From Bacteroidota bacterium (lineage in GTDB: Bacteria; Bacteroidota; Bacteroidia; Bacteroidales; UBA10428), in contig JAEZZA010000032.1 of assembly GCA_023442525.1 (NCBI GenBank), forward strand, positions 62,001 to 126,000: a stretch of DNA of 64,000 bases, read 5' to 3'. Positions 8,672 to 17,955 of this stretch are shown here, piece after piece (positions within the stretch are counted from its first letter, which is position 1; every line of letters starts with the position of its first letter). The notes beneath the pieces were generated by a model that worked only from the letters and a program-made list of their open reading frames with translations, did no database searches and was not told the origin of the DNA. Made by a program: the position numbers and the translations under genes.

Positions 8672-9649
8672 CTATTTGTTTCGCTTCATCAGATATTGAG
8701 AAAAATTCCGCAGTTCCGATTTTTTTTGATCATCTGTTTGAAGCGAATCAAGATATTGAATGGCTTTTTCATGGTATTGTCTGATTTTCTGCGCTACAAT
8801 GTTTTCAATATTGAGTGAAGAATAAATTTCTTTTACGGCCGTGATCTTTTCATCACGGTCGAATTGTTTTGTTCCGATCCATCGGATAAGTTGTTCTCTT
8901 GCGGCAGGACTTGCAGCATTCAAGGCTTCAATTAACAATATCGTTTTCTTGTTTGTAACTATATCGTTTCCGGTAGTTTTTCCGAAATTGCCCGAATCTC
9001 CGAAAGTGTCCAGAAAGTCGTCCTGCAACTGAAAGGCAATACCTATATTCCGTCCGAACTGATAGAGCGTTTCGGCTTCCGAATCAGTAGCTCCTCCGCA
9101 CAAGGCGCCAATCTTCAGGGAAGCTGCAACCAGCACTGCAGTCTTATATTCAACCATCCGGAGATATTCTTCAATTGAAACAGGATTGCTGGAGTTTTCA
9201 TAATCCATGTCGTACTGCTGACCTTCACATACTTTTAACGCGGTATCATTAAAAACCGGAAGTATCATGCCAAGATGAGTCACTGACGGATGACTCAATA
9301 GTTCATACGATTTAATAAGCATGGCATCGCCCGACAGAATGGCAATATCCGGATTCCATTTAACATAAACCGTCGGATTATTTCTTCTTCGCTCCGACCG
9401 ATCCATAATATCATCATGTACCAGGGTGAAATTATGAAAGACTTCGATTGCCAGGGCCGGGTATATAGCTCTGCTTATATCTTCGGAGTATAAATTGCAG
9501 GCCAATAGCGTAAGAGACGGCCTAAGTCGCTTCGCCTCGAGCTGAAGTGTATATTTTATGGGATCATAAAGGTTTTGAGGAAACTCCGGCAGTTTTAATT
9601 CGTAGATATACCTGTTTACAATCTCACGACAATCGGATATACTGAGCAT
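8672..9649 (-). CDS. Trans-prenyl diphosphate synthase (short-chain, farnesyl/geranylgeranyl type)
   Basis: Condenses isopentenyl diphosphate with allylic diphosphates. The 325-residue protein contains the first aspartate-rich motif DDIMD followed by RSERRR, the second motif DDFLD (LQDDFLDTFGD), and the conserved GKTTGNDIVTNKKT segment. The residues just before the first motif (EVFHNFTLVHDD) include an aromatic residue, which favours short to medium products, but chain length cannot be fixed by eye. A second, different prenyl synthase is at 27711-28685; the two probably make different chain lengths (for example C15/C20 versus quinone side chain). Confidence 0.9.
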   Translation of the reverse strand: MLSISDCREIVNRYIYELKLPEFPQNLYDPIKYTLQLEAKRLRPSLTLLACNLYSEDISRAIYPALAIEVFHNFTLVHDDIMDRSERRRNNPTVYVKWNPDIAILSGDAMLIKSYELLSHPSVTHLGMILPVFNDTALKVCEGQQYDMDYENSSNPVSIEEYLRMVEYKTAVLVAASLKIGALCGGATDSEAETLYQFGRNIGIAFQLQDDFLDTFGDSGNFGKTTGNDIVTNKKTILLIEALNAASPAAREQLIRWIGTKQFDRDEKITAVKEIYSSLNIENIVAQKIRQYHEKAIQYLDSLQTDDQKKSELRNFSQYLMKRNK

Positions 9650-9664
9650 TTGTAGTTTTTATTT

Positions 9665-9672
9665 CAAATATA
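9665..9672 (-). promoter_or_regulatory. Candidate -7 element TATATTTG for the prenyl synthase gene
   Basis: The minus strand reads TATATTTG, an exact TAnnTTTG match, 16 bp upstream of the start codon at 9649. It implies a very short leader. No -33 TTTG is evident. Confidence 0.4.
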
Positions 9673-9720
9673 GGAAATACTATACGCCGGCAGGCGTTTT
9701 TATATTCATCAATTAATAAC

Positions 9721-9728
9721 TAATTTTG
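9721..9728 (+). promoter_or_regulatory. Candidate -7 element TAATTTTG for the thioredoxin-like gene and carA
   Basis: An exact TAnnTTTG match 35 bp before the start at 9763. The following gene pair (thioredoxin-like, then carA after 14 nt) could share this promoter. The -33 region is T-rich but lacks a perfect TTTG. Confidence 0.45.
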
Positions 9729-9762
9729 GCCGCTGTAAAGCCGCATCATTAAATGCTTTAAC

Positions 9763-11232
9763 ATGAAACGCATCACTTTTTTACTGTTACTGGTTGTAAC
9801 TTTTTCTGCTTTTCCAAACTATTCGGTAGCGGAAGGCTATAAAATTAAAGTAAAAATTGAAGGCTTAGCAAATAAGCAGGTTATCCTGGGTCACTACCTG
9901 AGCAAAACCATGTATCCCGACGATACGGTAATGCTTGATAATAAGGGCGTGGGTGTTTTTACCGGATCACGAAAACTGCCTCATGGAATGTACCTGATCT
10001 ATCTGCCTAATTCACGGTATTTTGATGTTGCAATAGGAAGCGATCAGGAATTTTCAATTGTTTCCGACACCATTGATTTTTTGAAGTCGCTTTCGTTCGA
10101 AGGATCCCAGGAGAACCAGATTTTCATTGACTTTCAGAGATATTTTGCGAGAATCCGGAAACAGGCCGATAGTCTGAGTTCATTGATCAAATCGGCCAGT
10201 AGTGCCAATGAAAAAGAGAAGCTGACGTCTGAACTTAAGGCGGTTAGTGACCGGCGATTTCAAAAAATCGAATCCATTAAAAACCAGAATCCCGATCTTT
10301 TTATATCCGATTTTCTGAGAGCCACACTTGATGTAATTGTTCCTGATCCTCCAAGGGATGAGAAAGGAGCAATTCTTGATTCCAACTGGCAGTATTATTA
10401 CTACCGTAATCATTATTTTGATTATTTCGACTATTCGGATCCCCGGTTATTGCGGACACCGTTCTATGAAGAAAAGATAATGACCTTTTTGAATAAGGTA
10501 TTACCTCAGGTTCCGGATACGCTGATCCGTTATATAGATCAGTTTATCGGGAAAACACGTTCCGATTCCGGTCTTTTCAGATATATGCTCATAACCCTTT
10601 TCAATCATTATGGCAAGAGCAATATAATGGGTATGGATGCCGTCCAGGTCCATATTGCTGATAAATACTACATAAAAGAATCGTGGTGGAGTGATGATAA
10701 GTTTATAGCCGAACTGAAAGAACGTATTGCCAAAATCAAGCCATTACTGATAGGTGCCGTTGCGCCTAATGCTGAATTAATGAATATTCCTGCAGTACAT
10801 TTTAAAAGTGCTGCAACAGATACTGCCTTACGCAGATATCCTCATGCGGGTGAAAAAATAAATTTGCTTACCATACCTGCCAAATTCCTTGTTGTGATCT
10901 TTTGGGAAGCTGATTGCGGGCACTGTAAGGTTGCTGTACCCGAACTCTATAAAATATATGAATCAAGTCTTAAGAATATGGGCGTTAAGGTACTTGCTAT
11001 AAGCACTTTATTTGGTGAAGATGGAAAAGAAAAATGGGTAGATTTCGTTAACCAGCATGGTCTGTATGATTGGATGAATGCCTGGAATCCTTATTCTTAT
11101 GATTTCAAGCAAAAATATGATGTTCTTACCACACCCCAGATCTATATTCTTGACGAGAACAAGAAAATCATTGCAAAGAAAATAAGTCCAGAACAGGTTG
11201 AAGAAATTATCAAGGCATTCTCTAAATCTTAA
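9763..11232 (+). CDS. Exported DUF4369/DUF5106 thioredoxin-like protein
   Basis: A 489-residue protein with a signal peptide (residues 1-23, cleavage probably after SVA). A beta-rich DUF4369-like domain (about 25-120) is followed by a helical middle resembling DUF5106 (about 125-340) and a C-terminal TlpA/thioredoxin fold. The redox motif is WEADCGHCK with C385 and C388, and the cis-proline loop TTPQIYILD is present. Such proteins are thought to act as periplasmic thiol oxidoreductases. The CGHC dipeptide is of the oxidising/isomerase kind (as in PDI), but the direction of catalysis is an inference. It lies 14 nt upstream of carA and is perhaps co-transcribed with it. Confidence 0.88.
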   Translation: MKRITFLLLLVVTFSAFPNYSVAEGYKIKVKIEGLANKQVILGHYLSKTMYPDDTVMLDNKGVGVFTGSRKLPHGMYLIYLPNSRYFDVAIGSDQEFSIVSDTIDFLKSLSFEGSQENQIFIDFQRYFARIRKQADSLSSLIKSASSANEKEKLTSELKAVSDRRFQKIESIKNQNPDLFISDFLRATLDVIVPDPPRDEKGAILDSNWQYYYYRNHYFDYFDYSDPRLLRTPFYEEKIMTFLNKVLPQVPDTLIRYIDQFIGKTRSDSGLFRYMLITLFNHYGKSNIMGMDAVQVHIADKYYIKESWWSDDKFIAELKERIAKIKPLLIGAVAPNAELMNIPAVHFKSAATDTALRRYPHAGEKINLLTIPAKFLVVIFWEADCGHCKVAVPELYKIYESSLKNMGVKVLAISTLFGEDGKEKWVDFVNQHGLYDWMNAWNPYSYDFKQKYDVLTTPQIYILDENKKIIAKKISPEQVEEIIKAFSKS

Positions 11233-11246
11233 CTGTAAGTATATCA

Positions 11247-12329
11247 ATGACTGATAAATCAAATATTAAACTGGTTCTTCAAGATGGTAAAGAATTCTCC
11301 GGGTTTTCGTTTGGATTCAAAAAACCGGTATCAGGCGAAGTTGTTTTTAACACAGCCATGACCGGCTATCCTGAAAGCCTTACAGATCCGTCGTACAAGG
11401 GCCAGATACTTGTACTCACCTACCCTATTATTGGGAATTACGGTGTACCCGGAAAGACGACCGAAGATTCCATGCTGAAGTTTTTTGAATCGTATGCGCT
11501 ACACATAACGGCGCTGGTTATTTCGGATTACACGGGTGAATACAGTCATTGGAATGCGGCAAAAAGTCTTGGAGACTGGTTAAAAGAATACGAAATACCC
11601 GGGATTTACGGAGTGGATACCCGTGAATTGACCAAAATTCTACGGGAAGAGGGTACCATGTTAGGCAAGATTGTCACAAACGGTAATGATATTGAGCTTT
11701 TTGATCCCAACTCCACCAATCTGGTTGAGCAGGTGAGCATAAGTGAAAAAAGGGTTTTCGGTAATGGAAAATACCGTATACTGCTGATTGATTGCGGTGT
11801 AAAATATAACATCATACGGAATTTACTTCAGCGCGACACAACAGTTGTAGTAGTACCCTGGAATCACGACATTGAAAAGGAAGAGTACGACGGTCTGTTT
11901 ATCTCAAACGGACCCGGTGATCCCAAGCAATGCGATGCCACTATTCTCAGTCTTCAGAAAGCTATGAAACGTGATATCCCCGTTTATGGGATTTGCCTTG
12001 GTAACCAGTTAATGGCACTGGCTGCCGGCGCAAACACGTATAAACTGAAATATGGTCACCGCAGCCATAACCAGCCTGTTTTGCTTTCAGGCAGTAATAA
12101 AGCCTATATCACTTCGCAAAATCATGGATTTGCCATAGACAATGAAACCCTTCCTGCTGATTGGGAGCCATTGTTTATTAATCTGAACGATGGAACTAAC
12201 GAAGGCATGAAACACAAAACAATGCCTTTCTTTTCCACTCAGTTTCATCCTGAAGCGTCAAGCGGGCCAAAAGATACCGAATTCCTTTTTGATCAGTTCA
12301 TCGAACTTGTAGCCCGCTATAAAAAGTAA
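11247..12329 (+). CDS. carA: Carbamoyl-phosphate synthase small (glutaminase) subunit
   Basis: Hydrolyses glutamine and passes ammonia to CarB for arginine and pyrimidine synthesis. The 360-residue length is typical. The N-terminal CPSase domain carries GEVVFNTAMTGYPESLTDPS; the class I amidotransferase domain carries the nucleophile in YGICLGNQLMALAAG (C250) and the histidine/glutamate of TQFHPEASSGP. carB is not in the window; the next gene converges after three bases. Confidence 0.96.
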   Translation: MTDKSNIKLVLQDGKEFSGFSFGFKKPVSGEVVFNTAMTGYPESLTDPSYKGQILVLTYPIIGNYGVPGKTTEDSMLKFFESYALHITALVISDYTGEYSHWNAAKSLGDWLKEYEIPGIYGVDTRELTKILREEGTMLGKIVTNGNDIELFDPNSTNLVEQVSISEKRVFGNGKYRILLIDCGVKYNIIRNLLQRDTTVVVVPWNHDIEKEEYDGLFISNGPGDPKQCDATILSLQKAMKRDIPVYGICLGNQLMALAAGANTYKLKYGHRSHNQPVLLSGSNKAYITSQNHGFAIDNETLPADWEPLFINLNDGTNEGMKHKTMPFFSTQFHPEASSGPKDTEFLFDQFIELVARYKK

Positions 12330-12332
12330 TTT

Positions 12333-15300
12333 TTACCGGCCGGGGTCAATCACTTCAATCCATTTCCCTTTGATCATAGCGCCAATGCTGTTATCGTACA
12401 TCGCTTCACAATATGCCCCGGTGAGGTAATATCTGCCCAGGTATGCGGCATTGAGTCGGAATGAGAAGGTCTTTGACTCATTCGGACGAAGATCGAAATA
12501 AGTATAAACCCTGTCGTCTCTGATATCCTGATAGTTCGGTGCGTCTTTACTTCGTGCAAGTTCGTTATCCCACAACCGGTTGTTTGATATTTCCCAACCC
12601 GGTGGGAATATTTGTGTAAGTGCAAGATCGCGATAATAAAGATTTGAAGGGTTATATACAGTAACCCTTGCAATAAAATCGGTTCCCTGAACAAGCCTGT
12701 CCACATTTACGGCTTTGCCATCGGCTGAAAAATAGGACACATCAACTGAAAGATTTTTATTGAATCCGGTTTCGCTGCCTGCTTCGGGAACTCCTTCCAT
12801 GATAAGACGGGCGAATACGATACCGTTTCCTTTGTTTTTAATTAAAATATTGCCGGTTAATGGCAAATCCTTATTCACAGCGATCTGTACAAACGGCTTG
12901 GCCGAAGTAACATCTATTGCTTTTGATCCGGGTAATGAATAGGAGACGTTTAATTTGCCCGATGTGTTACTCACTGCAGCAAATCGCGAAACAGCCAGCA
13001 GGGAATACGCCGTAGTCTGCGTGCTCATCCACATCTGCGAACTGAGTGCTTCGGAAACACTGCGTGCCAACACCGCCGCGTTTAGCTTATCACCAAGTAA
13101 AAGTGAAGTTTCCAGCATCATGGCCAGATCCCGTTCACGTGAACCATAAGTTGAATAAGAACCTGTATAAGCCTGTATATCCGGAACTTCGTTGCCTACT
13201 AATTGCCTGGCAGTATTAGCCTGACCACTTAGAGCATAGGCGGCAGCCAGGCGCCACCTTGCCTGGGGACTCAGGTTACCCGATTCTCTAAGACGGTTCA
13301 TGGCGCTCATTTCGGGTTCACCGGCCAGTGCCAGTGTGTATAACCGGTAGGCCTGTTCGAGATCGGACTGATACCAGGGATCGGGGTTTTGGGGTCGGGT
13401 CCACTGACGGGCCATTTGTTTCTGCGATTTAAGCCAGCCCGATTTTACATTTGCAGGAACAGTAAATCCTTTCTTTTCGGCCTCAAGCAGAAAATGTCCT
13501 GCGTATGAGCTGCTCCATGAATTATAATAATTCTGACCTGGCCAGTAGCTGAATGATCCGCCCGATTGTTGAAATCCCTTTAATTTATTGATTCCGGCTT
13601 TAATATTCTCCTCAATCTGACTTCTCATATTTTGGTCGAAATCAGTGATTTCAGTTATAAATAATTGAGGAAATACCGTAGATGTAATCTGCTCGACACA
13701 ACCATGCGGGTAACGAAGCAGGTATTTTAATCTCCTGCCCAGGTCCACCGGAGGAACAGACGAGATTTCAAGTGTTGCCGTATTGGATCCCTCAACACCC
13801 GGAAGCGTGAATTCGAGTCGCGATTCCTTGCCGGCATCTGCCTCCGTGGTCGCAGTTGTTATTACCGGAGGATTAGCATTCCTTACATCGAGTTCAACGT
13901 CATAGGTAGCCGTATTCCGGCCGCTTACAGCCGTAACATTTACCTTTGCTATTCCGATAGCATTGGAAACCTTAAGATCGAATCCTGCTATCTTTTCACC
14001 GTTACGGTCAAATTCGAGTGTTTTAACTTTCTCACCGGCCTGAAGCAGGTCGTTAGTTTTAACAGTAACAGTTACTTTTCTCACACTTTCATCCATTGCG
14101 AACACAGTTACCGGAAGAGTAACGGATTCACCCGGGCCGAGAACCCTGGGAAGCGTAGCCAGTACCATCAAAGGTTTTTTAACCGGAACCGTACTTTCAG
14201 CAGATCCATAGGCGCCCTGATTTCCGGCCACCACCATTGCCCTCACCGACCCTATATAATTGGGCATAGTCAGCTTGTGCTTGTCGGTTTTACCGGCTTT
14301 AAGAGTAAAAGGACCAAGGAATTTAACCACTGGTTTAAAACGGTTAGCCTTTTCGGCAGCAGCAGCATCCACTCCTCCGTCATCGCCTCCGATTCCAAGA
14401 GTAGTAGCAAGTTTTCCTCCGAAGGCACCTATCACCATATCGTAAAGATCCCATGATCTCACGCCCAAAGCTTCTCTTGAATAAAAATCGCTCCATGGAT
14501 CCGGAGTTTTATACCGGGTCAGGTCGAGTAGTCCTTCTTCCACCACTGCCAGTGTATAGGTCATTTCTTTTTTGTTCCTTTCACTGACTTCCACTGTATA
14601 GGTTTGAAGAGGTTCGAGTGATTCGGGTAATTTAATCTGAGGCTCCAGTTTGGTTGCAGGATCTTCAACCAGTAAGGGCACTACACCATATAATCGCATG
14701 GGCATGTCGTTTTCGCTACTGGCATGAGGCTGAACGAGGGTAACATGAACATATACATTTGGCGCCATTTCGGGCGTAACCGTAAATTTATGACGTATTT
14801 CTTTTCCGGTAATATTGATCCACTGTGTAGATAAGATTCCCGAACCGTTTTCGATGCTGAGTAGTGCATTTCCGCTTCCACTGGTGGGAATAATCACTTC
14901 AGCAGTTTCTCCGGCCTGGTATTTTGTTTTATCGAGATTGAACATAAGCAGACTTGCAGCTTCGGGATTGTTTCTGAGAGGCCTTCCTGCCCAGCCCGGC
15001 CAGTCGAGATACACGACTTTTCCTGCAGAATGCCGACTTAACGGATCCACTACCCTTACAAAGAATCTTCCCCAGTCGGGATAATTAATCCTGAATGAAA
15101 ACCGTCCTTTGCCGCCCTGCACCTGTATGTTTTTTGTCAGCAGCGGCCTGTTATATGTATTGCCTACGAAATTGGCCAGTTCATTTTCCGAAGACTCCCA
15201 CCAGTTTCTCCAGTGCATTTTATAAACATATACCTCCACATTGTTTCTCGACACGGGGTTTCCATTTTCATCAACTATTACAACATCTACCCAGTGAGTA

Positions 15301-17897
15301 GTATCGGTAAGCAGCATGCCCCTCCGGTCGCCCTGGGGAATCCGGATACCGGTATAAGAATTGTATGGTGAGTAGGCAATTGTAGTGCGGTCAATGCTGA
15401 AATCCCCGCCTTTTTCAAACACCCTTGTTTCGATATTGGCATTCAGCATTCCGGGAGCCGTAAGGTTAGTACTGAACCGGCATGGCACACTGATTTCCCC
15501 ATTCTCATTGAGATAACCATCAATGAGCGTCTGTTCTTCCGATTCGAAACGGCGTGACGGATCGGTAAACTGAAATTCAGTGTATTTACTGAAAGTAGTA
15601 GGCGCTTCTGTTAATTTCGCGGTTACAACTGCTCTGAGTCCCGATGCCACTGCGCCGTGCAACCAGGTTACCTTCATCGTTGCCTTCAGATCGGACCGGG
15701 CCGACGAAAGCATTTTGGTATTGAAGTCGAGGTTGATCTTAAGTCGGTTTGGCTTAACCGTTTCAATTTTTAGTGTACGCGTAAATACTGTCCCGCCGAT
15801 CTTCAAACGGAGTGTATAATTTCCGGTAAGTGCGTCGGGACTGGTTGTTGCTGCCCATGTATAAAATCCCGAAATTCCGGAAGTTCTAGTAGCCTTAGAA
15901 TACAGTTGACCTTTCGGATTCAACAACTCAAACACCACCGGGTGGTTTGGAGGGAGTGAATTATTCCGGTCCTCGATGATACAACTCAAAAACAGCGTGT
16001 CGCCCGGGCGCCATACGCCACGTTCGCCATACAAAAAAGCTTTAAGTCCTTTGGGAACCGTTTTCCCCGAAACGTCGAAAGCTCCGAGTGAAAGGGATGA
16101 GCCGTCGTCAATTCGCAGATAACCTCTTTGCTTGTCCTTCTTTACAATTACAAGAAATGGATTTTCTTTTACATTAATCGTTACAAAACCATTATTGTCG
16201 GTAACTCCCGAGCCTATAACCTGTTGTTGATAACTATATACATTTACTTCAACGCCTTGCAACGGAGCTGAGGTAAGCAGGCTGGTAACGGCACAGAATA
16301 ATTTGCCGTCATTTCCTGATTTTACAATGATTCCCAGGTCAGAAGCCAGTATGTTACGTGCTACCTTGCGATTATAAAAGTAAGATTTTGAACAGGGATT
16401 ATCGCGCTCTTCCCAGTCATAATCATAATAGTAGTCTTCGTAATAATCCTCATACGAATCCCAGTAAGAATATTCCTGCTGAATATCCTCTTCATCCTCT
16501 TCATCCTCAGGTATATTTTCGTCTTCAGATGATTCCCCGCATGGATATAGAGAGTAGCTTTTGCGAAATGAGAGTTCTATCCGGTAAATTGCACCCGGAT
16601 CGGTTTCCACAAGTTTGGAAAGATCGATATTAAACCGGTTCCATTTACCGAGATCCACGGGAGTGTTTTCCAGTATGATTTTTTCGCGGTGAATCAGCTT
16701 TCCGGCACGTTTCAGTTCATAATTCCCATCAATCCGGTTTACCTGAAGAAAATGGCCGATATTATTTTCATAGATTTTAATTATCCTTACATCTACAGCT
16801 TTCAGGTTCACTGCTTCGAAAGGGAAAACCATATTTTCGGCAGCCGGAAGGATCACTCCCTTTCCGGTCAGCCTTACTTCAGGTTTAGGGACTTCAAAAC
16901 TGATATCCTCAACGAAGTCCTCCTTCAAACCATAGCCAAGAATATTTAGAATACCTTTAGAAACCGTAAGTTTTGTACCTCCGTGTTGCCGGGCTTCGGG
17001 GAACACTTTTAATACATTTCCCGTAAGAGTATAACCAAGTTCACCTCCGTTCCCGAGGTAAACCAGACCATCAAATAACTGATTCTTTTTTAATGGGTCA
17101 CTAAATATTATTTCTACAAATTGTTCAGGTTGATGATTGACCTTGATACCGATTACTTTATAATCGGATAATGAAGGTATTTCGGTTTCATGAGAACCTT
17201 TTACTCCATCGTATTTTTTTGTTGCGTCCCAAAATACCTCAACTTTTCCCGGGTTATCTTTCCGTTCAACACTATCGACGATAAATGAAAAGGTGCGCCT
17301 GGCATCGTCGGACGTCCATTTCATACTCAATTTTCGATTATTCTGTTTTGCGACAAAATATTCTTTAATCTCCTCGTAGTCTATTGCATCGGATGTATTA
17401 ACTGAACCTTTGACCCGGTTCCATACCAGATCGTTCTCATTAATCGTTTGATATCCGCTGATAGAAATTCCGAATTCCTGTTTAATTACAGAAAAACCAA
17501 ATTCAAAAACGGATAATTCCTTGTCGACCTCAACAATTTCACCCAGTTTAAATTTGGCAATATATTGTTGTCCTGATTTCAGCTTACTTTCCGGACGAAA
17601 TTCAATAGTTCTTTTATCGGACCAAACTGCACTTCCCTTTATTTCTGGTTTAAATTTCAGGATATTACCCGGGGCAGGCGAGTTTACCTCACCTGCATGT
17701 GGATTATCTTCTGCCAGGATAATGCGTATAGTTGACTCTGCAGAAATTTTGCCTGATGTGAATGCGACTATTTTTTCCGTAAATGCGGGGTTAAACTCTT
17801 CAACGAGTTTGTCTTTCTTTTTACATGAAATAATTGGAAATAACATGAAAAGAATAAGCACCCGTATTAAAACGGTTGCGATTGAGGGTTTTTTCAT
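12333..17897 (-). CDS. Bacterial alpha-2-macroglobulin lipoprotein
   Basis: Large envelope-anchored protease-trap homologue, about 1854 residues when started at the ATG at 17895-17897. A longer start at 17927 is possible, but the methionine of MKKPSIATVLIR gives a normal lipoprotein signal with lipobox FPIISC. The macroglobulin-like domains run to about residue 1200, with a bait-like stretch rich in E, D and Y near 480-510. The thioester motif GCVEQ is intact (C1400, Q1403), followed by the helical thioester domain and a receptor-binding-like C-terminus. The family is thought to trap proteases and cooperate with PBP1C; pbpC is at 2751-5105. The gene ends three bases from the carA stop. Confidence 0.93.
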   Translation of the reverse strand: MKKPSIATVLIRVLILFMLFPIISCKKKDKLVEEFNPAFTEKIVAFTSGKISAESTIRIILAEDNPHAGEVNSPAPGNILKFKPEIKGSAVWSDKRTIEFRPESKLKSGQQYIAKFKLGEIVEVDKELSVFEFGFSVIKQEFGISISGYQTINENDLVWNRVKGSVNTSDAIDYEEIKEYFVAKQNNRKLSMKWTSDDARRTFSFIVDSVERKDNPGKVEVFWDATKKYDGVKGSHETEIPSLSDYKVIGIKVNHQPEQFVEIIFSDPLKKNQLFDGLVYLGNGGELGYTLTGNVLKVFPEARQHGGTKLTVSKGILNILGYGLKEDFVEDISFEVPKPEVRLTGKGVILPAAENMVFPFEAVNLKAVDVRIIKIYENNIGHFLQVNRIDGNYELKRAGKLIHREKIILENTPVDLGKWNRFNIDLSKLVETDPGAIYRIELSFRKSYSLYPCGESSEDENIPEDEEDEEDIQQEYSYWDSYEDYYEDYYYDYDWEERDNPCSKSYFYNRKVARNILASDLGIIVKSGNDGKLFCAVTSLLTSAPLQGVEVNVYSYQQQVIGSGVTDNNGFVTINVKENPFLVIVKKDKQRGYLRIDDGSSLSLGAFDVSGKTVPKGLKAFLYGERGVWRPGDTLFLSCIIEDRNNSLPPNHPVVFELLNPKGQLYSKATRTSGISGFYTWAATTSPDALTGNYTLRLKIGGTVFTRTLKIETVKPNRLKINLDFNTKMLSSARSDLKATMKVTWLHGAVASGLRAVVTAKLTEAPTTFSKYTEFQFTDPSRRFESEEQTLIDGYLNENGEISVPCRFSTNLTAPGMLNANIETRVFEKGGDFSIDRTTIAYSPYNSYTGIRIPQGDRRGMLLTDTTHWVDVVIVDENGNPVSRNNVEVYVYKMHWRNWWESSENELANFVGNTYNRPLLTKNIQVQGGKGRFSFRINYPDWGRFFVRVVDPLSRHSAGKVVYLDWPGWAGRPLRNNPEAASLLMFNLDKTKYQAGETAEVIIPTSGSGNALLSIENGSGILSTQWINITGKEIRHKFTVTPEMAPNVYVHVTLVQPHASSENDMPMRLYGVVPLLVEDPATKLEPQIKLPESLEPLQTYTVEVSERNKKEMTYTLAVVEEGLLDLTRYKTPDPWSDFYSREALGVRSWDLYDMVIGAFGGKLATTLGIGGDDGGVDAAAAEKANRFKPVVKFLGPFTLKAGKTDKHKLTMPNYIGSVRAMVVAGNQGAYGSAESTVPVKKPLMVLATLPRVLGPGESVTLPVTVFAMDESVRKVTVTVKTNDLLQAGEKVKTLEFDRNGEKIAGFDLKVSNAIGIAKVNVTAVSGRNTATYDVELDVRNANPPVITTATTEADAGKESRLEFTLPGVEGSNTATLEISSVPPVDLGRRLKYLLRYPHGCVEQITSTVFPQLFITEITDFDQNMRSQIEENIKAGINKLKGFQQSGGSFSYWPGQNYYNSWSSSYAGHFLLEAEKKGFTVPANVKSGWLKSQKQMARQWTRPQNPDPWYQSDLEQAYRLYTLALAGEPEMSAMNRLRESGNLSPQARWRLAAAYALSGQANTARQLVGNEVPDIQAYTGSYSTYGSRERDLAMMLETSLLLGDKLNAAVLARSVSEALSSQMWMSTQTTAYSLLAVSRFAAVSNTSGKLNVSYSLPGSKAIDVTSAKPFVQIAVNKDLPLTGNILIKNKGNGIVFARLIMEGVPEAGSETGFNKNLSVDVSYFSADGKAVNVDRLVQGTDFIARVTVYNPSNLYYRDLALTQIFPPGWEISNNRLWDNELARSKDAPNYQDIRDDRVYTYFDLRPNESKTFSFRLNAAYLGRYYLTGAYCEAMYDNSIGAMIKGKWIEVIDPGR

Positions 17898-17955
17898 ATA
17901 TGTAAAATTTTGGGTTGATATAAACAATCAGAAATATAATGAAAAAGATGTATGC

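Noticed and set aside
9690..9710. ACGCC-GGCA-GGCGT followed by TTTTT, looking like a plus-strand terminator
   Set aside because: No plus-strand gene ends upstream of it; it lies in a divergent promoter region and has only a 5-bp stem.
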